Below, one piece after another: positions 26,342 through 35,596 of a DNA stretch of 64,000 nucleotides. A model generated the notes under the pieces. It did no database searches. It saw nothing but the letters and a program-made list of their open reading frames with translations, and was not told the DNA's origin. The translations under genes were made by a program, and so were the position numbers. Origin of the DNA: Acidobacteriota bacterium (GTDB lineage: Bacteria > Acidobacteriota > Blastocatellia > RBC074); the NCBI GenBank assembly GCA_018268995.1, contig JAFDVL010000048.1, positions 7,431 to 71,430 on the forward strand. Reading direction: 5' to 3'. How positions within the stretch are numbered: position 1 is the first letter of the stretch; each line of letters starts with the position of its first letter.

Positions 26342-28279
26342 ATGGGCGATCATGATGTTTCTGCTGAGCACAGTGAACAGCAATCCAAGCTGTTCATGAA
26401 AGCGTTGCTCGCCGACCTCGCGGCGCTGGAAAAGATCATTGAATCCGGGCAAATCGAAAGTGGCAATCGGCGTATTGGCGCAGAGCAGGAAATGTTTCTG
26501 GTTGACAGTGCGTTACAACCAAAACCGATTGCCATTGAATTGCTCGAAACCGTAAACGACCCACGCCTCACCACCGAAACAGGAAAATTTAATCTTGAAG
26601 CGAATCTTGCTCCGCAACCATTTGCCGGACGTTGTTTGCATAAGCTGGAGCAGGAATTGGCGGAGGTCATTACCCTCGCTCGTCAGGGGGCTGAAAAACT
26701 AGGCGGCGATGTTTTGCTCGCAGGAATTCTCCCCACGATTCGCCCAACGGATTTGACGCTCGATAATCTCACGCCGGGATTACGCTATGCTGAGTTGAAT
26801 CGTACGATTCAGCAGTTGCGCGGCAATAACAACAACATCTACATCAAAGGGCTGGATGAATTTCAGTATGTGCAGGACAGCATGATGCTGGAAGCCTGCT
26901 GCACAAGTTTTCAACTGCATTATCAGGTAAGCGCACAGGAATTTGCCCGGCTGCATAATCTGGCGCAGGTCATCACTGCCCCACTGCTTGCCGTCGCCGC
27001 AAATGCACCTTTGTTGCTGGGGCATCGGCTCTGGCATGAAACGCGGATTCCCCTCTTTCAGCATTCCGTGGATGAACGATCCAATCTGCAACATTTGCGT
27101 GGACGTCCGCCGCGCGTGAGCTTTGGCGAAGCCTGGGTGAAAGATTCGGTGCTGGAAATTTTCCGCGAAGAAATCGCGCGCTTTCGCGTTGTCCTGACGA
27201 AGCATATTGAAGAGAATTCGCTGGCAGTGTTGGCGCGCGGTGAGTTACCACAACTCGCTGCCTTGCGGTTGCACAACGGCACCATCTGGCGTTGGAATCG
27301 GCCTTGCTACGGCGTGAATGAAGGCAAGGCGCATTTGCGCATCGAAAATCGCGTGTTGCCCGCTGGCCCATCCATCATTGATGAAGTTGCCAATGCCGCA
27401 TTTTTCTTTGGATTGATGTCCGCCTTGCCAGAAGAATATGGCGATGTCACGCGCCTGATGTCGTTCGATGATGCCAAAGGGAATTTCTACGCCGCCGCAC
27501 GACATAGTTTGAAGGCACAATTTACCTGGCTGAATGGCCAAAGCATCCCTGCTGCAACGCTGATTCTTGAGCATTTGCTTCCGCTGGCGCAGGAAGGATT
27601 GAAGCGTGCTGACCTGGCGACAGAAGACATCCATCGTTACCTCGACGTGATTGAAGAGCGCGTGCGGCACGACCAGAACGGCGCGATGTGGACGTTACGC
27701 TCCCTGAATGCTCTGGAAAATCAGGCGGGAGCTCAATCTTCCCGCGAACGACGGCATCGCGTGCTGGCCACCGAAATGCTGGCCCAACAACGTAGCAATA
27801 CACCCGTGCATCGTTGGGCGCTGGCGCAAATTTCGCCTACTCAAAACTGGAGTCAGAATTTCCAGACCGTCGGGCAATTTATGTCCACAGATTTGTTCAC
27901 CGTGCGCCCGGATGATTTGATAGATTTGGTCGCCTGCGTCATGGATTGGAAACACGTCAGGCACGTTCCGGTAGAAGATGATGAAGGGCATTTGCTGGGG
28001 TTGGTTTCACATCGCGATCTGTTGCATCTGATGGCGCAAGGATCAACCAATAGCCCAGAACCAATTGCTGTGAAACATCTCATGACGCCAAACCCTGTGA
28101 CCGCGACGCCGCAGACCCCTACCCTGGCAGCAATTGAATTGATGCGTCACCACAAAGTTGGTTGTTTGCCTGTTATAGAAAATGAAAAGCTGGTCGGCAT
28201 TGTGACTGCATACGATTTTCTGAGCTTGTCTGCTGAGCTGATCGAAAAGCACCTGAAGGAAAATGAGCGCACTGAATAA
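26342..28279 (+). CDS. Glutamate-cysteine-ligase-like (GCS2) protein fused to two CBS domains
   Basis: This 645-residue protein has a GCS2-type ATP-grasp-like ligase domain (about 35-400; IGAEQEMFLVD and GKFNLEANLAPQPF match the Glu/metal-binding motifs) and a helical linker. Two CBS domains follow at about 515-575 (VGQFMSTDLFTVRPDD) and 580-640 (VKHLMTPNPVTATPQTPTL). GCS2 enzymes join glutamate to cysteine or to other amines; CBS pairs bind adenosyl nucleotides, which suggests control by energy charge. The start at 26342 has GGAG at good spacing; an upstream in-frame ATG does not. The true substrate is unknown. Confidence 0.87.
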   Translation: MGDHDVSAEHSEQQSKLFMKALLADLAALEKIIESGQIESGNRRIGAEQEMFLVDSALQPKPIAIELLETVNDPRLTTETGKFNLEANLAPQPFAGRCLHKLEQELAEVITLARQGAEKLGGDVLLAGILPTIRPTDLTLDNLTPGLRYAELNRTIQQLRGNNNNIYIKGLDEFQYVQDSMMLEACCTSFQLHYQVSAQEFARLHNLAQVITAPLLAVAANAPLLLGHRLWHETRIPLFQHSVDERSNLQHLRGRPPRVSFGEAWVKDSVLEIFREEIARFRVVLTKHIEENSLAVLARGELPQLAALRLHNGTIWRWNRPCYGVNEGKAHLRIENRVLPAGPSIIDEVANAAFFFGLMSALPEEYGDVTRLMSFDDAKGNFYAAARHSLKAQFTWLNGQSIPAATLILEHLLPLAQEGLKRADLATEDIHRYLDVIEERVRHDQNGAMWTLRSLNALENQAGAQSSRERRHRVLATEMLAQQRSNTPVHRWALAQISPTQNWSQNFQTVGQFMSTDLFTVRPDDLIDLVACVMDWKHVRHVPVEDDEGHLLGLVSHRDLLHLMAQGSTNSPEPIAVKHLMTPNPVTATPQTPTLAAIELMRHHKVGCLPVIENEKLVGIVTAYDFLSLSAELIEKHLKENERTE

Positions 28280-28287
28280 CAACTATG

Positions 28288-28437
28288 GGCAGAAGCCCGA
28301 CTGTAAAGGAGGGCGCAGATATAGAGATCAAGAAAATGATTTTCTGGCGAAGGTCAGGGCTTCGCGCAGCAACGGAGATTCTTTTTCTCAAAACCTATCA
28401 CATCTGAAACGCCCTCCTTTACATTCGGGCTTCCGCC
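28288..28437. repeat. REP-like palindromic element, family I, with nested insert
   Basis: The arms at 28288-28315 and 28410-28437 are inverted repeats matching at 26 of 28 positions. They are nearly the same sequence as the arms of 36355-36436, where only 14 bases separate them. Here they are 94 bases apart because a family II element sits between. Confidence 0.85.
28324..28398. repeat. Palindromic repeat element, family II, copy 2 (nested)
   Basis: The ends match 13443-13546 in inverse orientation: 13 identical bases GAGATCAAGAAAA at one end and 21 of 25 at the other. The middle differs. It sits inside the loop of a family I element. Confidence 0.65.
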
Positions 28438-28746
28438 TTGGTTTCAAACGTTTGGACAAAATCTTATTGACCGGTTTTTGTCTTTTGTGGCACTCTTTGG
28501 CCCGGAAGTAGCGTTTTCCTCACAATCCGGCAAAACATTGACGTGAAAGCCTGCCTCCACACACTGGGTTTGCAAATCACGACTAATACCTAATCAACTG
28601 GGGCTGTTCAGCACCTCGGACTTTTACACGCCAAATCACTGGGTAAATCACTGAGCCTCACGCTGCCCCCAGAGACTCACAAGCATTGGGTCGCGCCTCC
28701 TCAATCCGACCTGTACTACCTCCGCTGACAATTTCAGGAAAGACTT

Positions 28747-31632
28747 ATGAACAATCCGGCACGTTCTGAATTCTTTGCTTTCAAATCTCTCGTTTGTTTT
28801 TTCACAGTTTATTGTTTCGGCCTCGCTTTCCCTGCGTCTGATACAGTCAATGCAGTAAGGACGGTTCTACAAAATCAGCAGCCGGCATCGTCGGCGCTCT
28901 CAAGATACGGACAAACGCCTCTTGGCTTTGAAGCGAATCGCGGGCAAGCCCGCGCGCCTGTCCAATTCATCGCGCAAGGGTTGGCATCGGATTTATATCT
29001 GACCCCGACGTCCGCCACGTTGGAATTGCACGCACCCAATAAAGACAGGGCAATGGTGGCGATGCAGCTTGTCGGCGCGAATCCGCTTTCGGCCTTGCAA
29101 GGCGAATATGAACTGGCTGGCAAGAGCAATTACTTCGCGAAAAATCATTGGACAACGAATGTGCCGATGTTTGGGCGGATTCGGTCTGTACAGGTTTATC
29201 GGGGCATTGATCTGGTTTTTTATGGCAATCAGCAAAAGCTGGAATACGACTTTATTGTGCAACCGGGGGCTGACCCAAATGCGATTCGCCTGCGCTTTGA
29301 CGGCGCACAATCCCTGCGGTTGGATGCGAATGGAGATTTAGTTCTGCAAACGGCGGCAGGCGACATTCGGCAACATCGTCCTGTCGTTTATCAGGAAATC
29401 AATGGCCGTCAGCAATCCATCACAGGGCATTATGTGCTTCATCCGCATAATCAGGTCAGCTTTGCGCTGGGCGATTACGATCATACCCAAACGCTCGTTA
29501 TTGACCCAATCATCAGCTACGCGACATTTCTGGGAACGGATTTGACTTCGCAGATTGCTTTGACTGTGGACAAAGAAGGGAACGCATACATCGCCCGCAA
29601 CCACGGCTATGAAGCGACGCCGGGAGCCTTTCAAACTGGATCAGCAATTTCGGTGACGAAGCTTGATAAGACAGGCACCAATGTGCTTTACACCGCGACT
29701 TTTGGGGATGGCGAACTGGATCGTGTCAATGGCATGACGGTGGATGACAATGGCAATTTATATCTGGTGGGGCAGGCCAGTTCATCACTATTCCCAACCA
29801 CACCGGGAGCCTTTCAGCCGACGTTTGGCTTAACCGGCACTGCATTTCTGAATGCGTTTGTCATGAAATTAAATTCACAGGGTAATGCGCTGGTGTACTC
29901 CACGTTCCTTAAAGGCGAAACGACGTACAAATCAGAGAAGAAAGGCAATGTTGGAAAGGGAATTGCGGTGGACTCGCAAGGCAATGCCTACATCGTAGGC
30001 CATACCAACACGCTGGATTTTCCTGTGTCTACTGGTGCGTTGCAGGCCACGATTGCTGCGTACAACAAAATGCCTCCGAACGATGTGTTTGTGACGAAAC
30101 TGAATGCCCAGGGCACTGGCATTCTGTATTCCACCTATCTTGGCAGCGCGAGCAATACTGAAAGCGGGACAGGCATTGTGATAGATGCGCAAGGCAACGC
30201 CTACATCACGGGGTTTACGGGTAACGGCTGGGTTGGCATTACGCAGCCGCAAGGCACAAAATTTCCAACGACGGCGAATGCCTATCAATTGCAAGACAAC
30301 TATGGTCTTGGGGATTTTCTGCCGACCTATGTTTTCGCTAGTAAAATCAATGCTACGGGCAATGCACTGGTCTATTCAACTTTGCTGGGCACGGTGGCCG
30401 GAAACCTGATTGCGCCGAGTCTGGCATTGGATGCAAGCGGCTGTGCTTATCTAACGGGATGGACGAAATCCGCTACATTTCCCACCACCGCAGGCGCGTA
30501 CAAAACCAACTTGAATGCAGAGCTTGGAAATGCGTTTGTCACGAAGTTAAATGCGGCTGGCAGTGCTTTGGTGTATTCAACTTTTCTCGGTGGCAGCACG
30601 GCGGATTATGGAACAGGGATTGGAGTTGATGCTTCAGGGCAGGCAATTGTAACAGGTTTTACGAACTCGCCTGACTTTCCGCAAATTGGCGGAACGCCTG
30701 AAAACATTGAATACGGTGGCTTCATTGCGAAGCTCAATGCGAGCGGTAGTGCGCTTATGAGTTCATCTTTTCTGCCTGGCACACGTGACCCGAAAATCGC
30801 TTTGGACGGGGCAGGAAATTATTACTTGGCGGGAGGGGCAGTTGATGGTTTTCAGCCGACTTCTGGCGCATTTCAGTCTGCTACGGGAACATCATTTTTG
30901 CTGAAAATCAGCAACCCCCGCACTGCTATGACAGTGTCTGCGGCGAGTTATTCAGGCCCTACGCTGGCTTGTGAAGCGATTGTTTCTTCCTTTGGCACAG
31001 GCTTGGCTACTGTCACGCAAAGCGCGAATACAGTTCCGCTACCGACGAAACTTGCAGGCACGACCGTGAAGGTCAAAGACAGCGCCGGAGTCGAGCGCGA
31101 AGCGGCTTTGTTTTTTGTTTCGCCAACGCAGGTGAATTATCAAATTCCCCCCAATACTGCGAACGGTACAGCTTCGATCACGATTACCAGCGGCGATAAC
31201 ACGGTCTCGATGTCGAACGTCGAAATTGTCAATATTGCGCCAAGTTTGTTTTCAGCGGATGCCACAGGGCGCGGCTTAGCGGCGGCACAAATCCAGCGGA
31301 GCGGTTCCAGCACGATGGAGCCAACCGTAATGTTCGATCCAGCCAAAGGCCAACTGGTCGCAATTCCGATTGATCTCACTGTCTCAAGCAGCGATGTATA
31401 TTTGGTGATGTACGCAACAGGCGTGCGAATGAATTCGGATTTGGGGATGGTGAACGCGAAAGTTGGTGGATTGGCTGCGCAAGTCAGCTATGCCGGAGCA
31501 CAAGGCGGCTTTGTCGGATTGGATCAGGTCAATGTCAAGATTCCCCGCGCTTTGGCAGGGCAGGGCACAGTAGACCTGACGTTAAGCATTAATGGCAGAG
31601 CTGCGAATACTGTCAAAGTGGTGGTGAAGTAA
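28747..31632 (+). CDS. Secreted SBBP-repeat beta-propeller protein with TIGR03437 C-terminal domain
   Basis: This 961-residue protein has a signal peptide or anchor (about 1-32), an N-terminal domain with the FEANRGQARAPVQFIAQG motif (DUF7948 type), and at least six SBBP repeats of the YSTFLGG...DxxGNxYxxGxT type (about 250-720). It ends in the TIGR03437 domain (about 740-961; FFVSPTQVNYQIPPNT) described from Solibacter and relatives. The function of these outer, probably cell-surface proteins is unknown; adhesion or polymer binding is guessed. It is convergent with a paralogue lacking the C-terminal domain. Confidence 0.88.
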   Translation: MNNPARSEFFAFKSLVCFFTVYCFGLAFPASDTVNAVRTVLQNQQPASSALSRYGQTPLGFEANRGQARAPVQFIAQGLASDLYLTPTSATLELHAPNKDRAMVAMQLVGANPLSALQGEYELAGKSNYFAKNHWTTNVPMFGRIRSVQVYRGIDLVFYGNQQKLEYDFIVQPGADPNAIRLRFDGAQSLRLDANGDLVLQTAAGDIRQHRPVVYQEINGRQQSITGHYVLHPHNQVSFALGDYDHTQTLVIDPIISYATFLGTDLTSQIALTVDKEGNAYIARNHGYEATPGAFQTGSAISVTKLDKTGTNVLYTATFGDGELDRVNGMTVDDNGNLYLVGQASSSLFPTTPGAFQPTFGLTGTAFLNAFVMKLNSQGNALVYSTFLKGETTYKSEKKGNVGKGIAVDSQGNAYIVGHTNTLDFPVSTGALQATIAAYNKMPPNDVFVTKLNAQGTGILYSTYLGSASNTESGTGIVIDAQGNAYITGFTGNGWVGITQPQGTKFPTTANAYQLQDNYGLGDFLPTYVFASKINATGNALVYSTLLGTVAGNLIAPSLALDASGCAYLTGWTKSATFPTTAGAYKTNLNAELGNAFVTKLNAAGSALVYSTFLGGSTADYGTGIGVDASGQAIVTGFTNSPDFPQIGGTPENIEYGGFIAKLNASGSALMSSSFLPGTRDPKIALDGAGNYYLAGGAVDGFQPTSGAFQSATGTSFLLKISNPRTAMTVSAASYSGPTLACEAIVSSFGTGLATVTQSANTVPLPTKLAGTTVKVKDSAGVEREAALFFVSPTQVNYQIPPNTANGTASITITSGDNTVSMSNVEIVNIAPSLFSADATGRGLAAAQIQRSGSSTMEPTVMFDPAKGQLVAIPIDLTVSSSDVYLVMYATGVRMNSDLGMVNAKVGGLAAQVSYAGAQGGFVGLDQVNVKIPRALAGQGTVDLTLSINGRAANTVKVVVK

Positions 31633-31634
31633 TT

Positions 31635-31698
31635 CTGGGTATGTACGCATCTTGCGGGCGACGAACCAGTCCTGCACGCAAGATGCGTGCGTACCCAG
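31635..31698. terminator. 22-bp inverted repeat between convergent SBBP genes
   Basis: The arms 31635-31656 and 31677-31698 match at 20 of 22 positions with a 20-base loop. The hairpin starts two bases after one stop and ends seven bases before the other, so it probably terminates both genes. No T run follows. It may also be a dispersed palindrome. Confidence 0.55.
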
Positions 31699-31705
31699 AG
31701 GATCG

Positions 31706-34012
31706 TTACGGTGTCATTCGTGCGACAAAACAATCACTTCCGCCTGCCAGGTCTTCCTGATACACGCCTCCCAGCGTGATTGGGAAGAGGCCTTCTGAAC
31801 GAGTGGCGTTGGTATAGCCCGCGACATAGATTTGTGCGCCGGCCAAAGCGATTGCGCGACCACTATCCACTGAATCGAAAGCATCTAGGTTTCCGCCGCC
31901 GAAATAGGTGGAAAAGGTCAATCCTGCCGCGCCTGCGACATTGGTATTCAGTCGGACGACAAACGCATCTGTTCCTGGCGCGTCACTGTAGAAATTACTG
32001 ACCAGGGGAAAATCTGTCGAATCTGTTTCGCCTGTCAGATAGACGTTTGCACCGCTGACTTTAATGCCGTATGCCGTCTCGTAATCAGAGCCGCCCAGCA
32101 GCGTGGAGTAAACGATTCCGCCGTTGACATTAAAGCGAGTCACGAACACATCACCAAACCCGACCTGAGCTGTTTGGTAAGCGGTTGCGGTTGTGACTGG
32201 GAAGCTGGTTGCAGTTGTCCCATTGTAGCCAGAAGCGTTTGCGCCCTGCGAATGACTGCGACCCGTAATATAAAACTGCCCGTTGGTTTTATTGACGGCA
32301 ATTCCATAACCATATTCGCGCCCGATCCCGCCCAGGAATGTCGAATATTGCAAGCCTGCTGCCCCGGCTTTTGGATCAATGCGCGCAACGAAGGCATCTA
32401 CTGGAGCAAACCCTTGTAGCGTCTTATCAAACGCATTGGCCGAGGTGGGAAAGCCGCTGGATTGCGTATTGCCTACGACGTACAGAAGCCCGTTGTAGGT
32501 ATCTATGCCATTGCCATAATCCATGTTCCCGCCGCCAAGAAAGGTCGAATAATTCAACGTGACCAGATCGCCACTTAAGACAGACACAAAGGCGTCCATG
32601 CCTCCGTTGTACGAAGTGTCAAGTGGAGTGTCTGCCGCAAACACAACGGGAAAATCCGGCGAATAGGTTTGTCCAGTCACACAAACATCCGTGCCATTCA
32701 ACACCACTGCATTGACCTGATCGTATCCAGCACCGCCAAGATACGTGAAGTTGAGCAGGTTGCCTGCTGGGCCGAATTTCACAGCGAACCCATCATCCGA
32801 ACTGGCACTTGGATCAGTCGTTCTGAACCCATTATGCCCTGCGGGTAAGACGAATCCTGACCCCATCAACCCTACAACATAGCTATAGCCTGCGGCATCA
32901 GCTTCAATGCCACGCCCAACATCATTGCCCGGCCCGCCGAAGAACGTGAAGAATGACAATCCCGTTCCGGTCGCATTCATCTTGGCAACAAAGACATCCG
33001 TGCCGCCATTTTGTCCAACCAATGTAGTATCCGGGAACGTCACCGATGCAACTTCTCCGGTGATGTAAGACGCACAAGCACCTGTGCAGCCACCGACGGA
33101 AATGGCAAAGGCTTTTTCATCGCCTTCGTAACCACCGAGGTAGGTGGAATAAGTAAGCGGGTCAATGACCAGTTCTCGTGTTTTGTCATATTCGCCAATC
33201 GCAAAGCGGACGTGATTTTTGGGCTGTAAAATATAACGCCCGGCAATTTCCTGGCGTTCGCCTGCGGCATTCGTTTGATAGATGAATGGCTTGTGATGAC
33301 GAACTTCGTGGCCTTTGACGCGCATCACCAGATCGCCATTTTCTGCCACCCGCAATTTGCTTGCTCCTGTAAAACGCATCTTGATGTCGTTTGGGTTGGC
33401 ACCTGGAGCGACAACGAAATCATATTCCAGTTGTTGTTGGTTGCCGTAATACAAAAGGTCAATGCCCGGATACATCTGGGCATATTTGACTTTGGCATAG
33501 TGAGGTACGTTTTCGCGATATTTTTTCGGATCGCCGCCGACATAGTAGTTGCTGACGGTGGGCAAGCGATCAAGTCCTGTGATTTCAGGCGTGAGGTTGG
33601 CTTGCAGCAGTTGCAGGCGCAGGGCGCTGGTCTGTTGGGATTGTGGTTGACGAAACGTCATGACCGCTTCGTTCGCCGTCAGAAATAAACCATAGCCGCG
33701 ACCACGCGCTGTGAATTTCACGTGTGCATCGGTTTGGCCCTGATTCAAAGTGAAGTCCATTGGTGTCTGATTGAGCAATTTATTGGGATCGGCTTTTTCC
33801 GCCAGCGTCTTTTCCAGCGGAGTAAGGGAATTTTTGTGATCAAGGTTCAGGTCAGCCATCGACGCATTGGCAATACGAGGCGCGAACCCCGAAATTTGTG
33901 GGGCTGTCATTTGCACAAGCAACGCTGCGATGACGGCCAAGGTGATGACGGTGATGGGATTTGAACGCGAATTGACGGAGCCTAGTAATGTACGTAAAGT
34001 TTGCATAGTCAT
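31706..34012 (-). CDS. Secreted SBBP-repeat beta-propeller protein
   Basis: This 768-residue protein has an N-terminal signal or anchor segment (about 18-40), the N-terminal domain with FTLNQGQTDAHVKFTARG (about 80-270), and seven SBBP repeats (YSTYLGG, FFTFFGG, NFTYLGG, YSTFLGG twice, YSTLLGG, FSTYFGG; each about 65-70 residues). It stops after the propeller and lacks the TIGR03437 domain of its convergent neighbour. It is likely exported or surface exposed; no enzymatic residue is evident. Confidence 0.87.
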   Translation of the reverse strand: MTMQTLRTLLGSVNSRSNPITVITLAVIAALLVQMTAPQISGFAPRIANASMADLNLDHKNSLTPLEKTLAEKADPNKLLNQTPMDFTLNQGQTDAHVKFTARGRGYGLFLTANEAVMTFRQPQSQQTSALRLQLLQANLTPEITGLDRLPTVSNYYVGGDPKKYRENVPHYAKVKYAQMYPGIDLLYYGNQQQLEYDFVVAPGANPNDIKMRFTGASKLRVAENGDLVMRVKGHEVRHHKPFIYQTNAAGERQEIAGRYILQPKNHVRFAIGEYDKTRELVIDPLTYSTYLGGYEGDEKAFAISVGGCTGACASYITGEVASVTFPDTTLVGQNGGTDVFVAKMNATGTGLSFFTFFGGPGNDVGRGIEADAAGYSYVVGLMGSGFVLPAGHNGFRTTDPSASSDDGFAVKFGPAGNLLNFTYLGGAGYDQVNAVVLNGTDVCVTGQTYSPDFPVVFAADTPLDTSYNGGMDAFVSVLSGDLVTLNYSTFLGGGNMDYGNGIDTYNGLLYVVGNTQSSGFPTSANAFDKTLQGFAPVDAFVARIDPKAGAAGLQYSTFLGGIGREYGYGIAVNKTNGQFYITGRSHSQGANASGYNGTTATSFPVTTATAYQTAQVGFGDVFVTRFNVNGGIVYSTLLGGSDYETAYGIKVSGANVYLTGETDSTDFPLVSNFYSDAPGTDAFVVRLNTNVAGAAGLTFSTYFGGGNLDAFDSVDSGRAIALAGAQIYVAGYTNATRSEGLFPITLGGVYQEDLAGGSDCFVARMTP

Positions 34013-34731
34013 TTCGTCCTTCCAAGGAAAGAAGTGATTTCCATACGGGCGAGCCTGCGCCAGTTCGCCAACTATTCAGCAGGCTTGTCCGTTTCCTCCA
34101 ATTAATGCAGCTAGAGTTTTTGCGAAATGACTAACCGGCAGACTGCTGCCTGCCTCACCGAAGAGGAACTATCTGCGCTGGTTTTAAGTTCACTTTCGCC
34201 GTAAAACTCAAAGGTAGTGATTCATCAACGCTATCATCTGCATTCTCTCCCCGCTCATCCGCTCAAGACCGCTTGAGGGAGCGACAAGTCGAGACGGGAA
34301 AACGACAGACGGTACCCGCGTGGGTACTACGCACGCCTTTACAGGTGCGACTGGGTTTTCAAACGATTAGGAGAGACATGACCGACTTTCATTTCGCAAT
34401 TGAAAGCGTTCTGGAACCCTGGTCCTCCTCCGGCAAATCAAATTATCAAGTTGCGACCGTGCCAGGGATAATGGATGGTGTGTGGCGAGAGAGGTTCCAC
34501 TGGCGATGCTGTCACGTGTTACTCTTCGGTCATTTTTTTTCTAGGGAGCTTTGGTTTCCGAGGATGGCCGTAACAGTTTGGTGAGGCTTATAAAAGATCA
34601 AAGTTGCCGTAACCTAGCACGAGCTATACGACGGTGTCTATAAAAATTTTCAGGCGGTAGCGGCTCTCGTGTATACAAACACGAGAGCCGCTACCGCCTA
34701 AACCCCAATGGATATTTCCGAATTTGTTTTT
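34013..34731. other. 719-base gene-free region with two hairpins
   Basis: No convincing gene is seen; the longest frame (34273-34584, plus) has no recognisable protein features. A hairpin at 34252-34283 pairs CGCTC with GAGCG and CTCAAG with CTTGAG. A second, perfect 20-bp stem lies at 34652-34699. The region holds the promoter of the SBBP gene on the minus strand and the 3' end of the ExbB-like gene. Confidence 0.5.
34652..34699. terminator. Perfect 20-bp hairpin downstream of the ExbB-like gene
   Basis: The arms 34652-34671 and 34680-34699 are exact inverse copies with an 8-base AT-rich loop. It lies 33 bases past the stop of the ExbB-like gene on its downstream side; beyond it on the minus strand comes an AT-rich tract (gaaaatttttata), so it fits a terminator. 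It may also be a REP-like element. Confidence 0.6.
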
Positions 34732-35460
34732 CTAGTTTTCGGGTTGCTGCTGCAAAAAGAAATCTATTAATTCCTCGGCAGAATTTTGCATTTCAATTGA
34801 GAAGTTATGCACTCGATTGGTGAAGTAATTAAACATCCATACGGCAGGAATCGCGACGACCAGCCCGAAGGCTGTCGTAATTAATGCTTCGGCGATTGCT
34901 CCTGAAATTACAGCAATCCCTGCGCTTTGGGCTTCATTCATTTTCGTGAACGCGTTAATGATGCCGACAACGGTGCCGAACAATCCGACAAAGGGAGCCG
35001 TTGATCCGACGGTTGCCAAACTGGATAAGCCACGTTGCAAATCCGCTGTCTTCATTGCAGCTGCGCGTCGCAATGCGCGTTTTGCCTTGCGCAGCGGATT
35101 TCTGCCATTCGTCGTTGTCAGCTCCTGCAAACCGGAGTTGACCACAATTGCCAGATGGCTTTTCTTGTATTCGCGCGAAAGCTGTAATGCCTCGCTCAAA
35201 TGCGAGGTCTTGAGCATTTCGGACACTTTCGGGACGAATTCGCGCGATTGTCGAGAAGCGCTTTTGAAGGTCAGATAGCGCTCAAACATGATGGCCATAG
35301 AGTAAATGGACATCAGCAGTAAAACGACAATGACCGCAATGCCCGCTACACTTGTGTCTTCCCAGAGCTTGTGAAAAGACCAGGTGAATGCGGGCGCAGT
35401 TTCAGTTTGTAGCAGCAAGGAAAGTAACGTTGTGATAGAGCTATCGCAAAAGAGCGCCAT
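34732..35460 (-). CDS. MotA/TolQ/ExbB-family proton channel protein
   Basis: This 242-residue membrane protein has three helices (about 39-60, 140-165 and 185-205). The conserved segment is STAPFVGLFGTVVGIINAF followed by GAIAEALITTAFGLVVAIPA, the ExbB/TolQ signature. Such channels use the proton gradient to energise outer-membrane transport or envelope integrity with an ExbD/TolR partner. The ATG at 35460 follows AGGAGG; the open frame extends 45 bases further. No ExbD/TolR gene lies next to it, so it is an orphan within this window. Confidence 0.9.
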   Translation of the reverse strand: MALFCDSSITTLLSLLLQTETAPAFTWSFHKLWEDTSVAGIAVIVVLLLMSIYSMAIMFERYLTFKSASRQSREFVPKVSEMLKTSHLSEALQLSREYKKSHLAIVVNSGLQELTTTNGRNPLRKAKRALRRAAAMKTADLQRGLSSLATVGSTAPFVGLFGTVVGIINAFTKMNEAQSAGIAVISGAIAEALITTAFGLVVAIPAVWMFNYFTNRVHNFSIEMQNSAEELIDFFLQQQPEN

Positions 35461-35596
35461 AGTTGTGCCTCCTAAACAAATTGATCCCAGCAGGTTGTTG
35501 GTCATGAACTGAATTCGCTGGCGCGCCCAGCGAACGTGTTGAATTAGACCCCGCTTTGCGCATAAAGTTCCCCCGCAAATTTCAAGGCGAAAATTT

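Larger units (their letters stand above)
28280..28746. other. Intergenic region with a nested palindromic element
   Basis: The first 160 bases contain a REP-like element (28288-28437) with a second repeat inside it (28324-28398). The last 300 bases show no gene and no strong hairpin; they must hold the promoter of the SBBP-repeat gene, which has AGGAAAG before its ATG. Confidence 0.5.

Noticed and set aside
34273..34584. 103-codon open frame in the gene-free region
   Set aside because: No ribosome site fits well, composition is rich in Arg and Trp as in chance frames, and no family is recognised.
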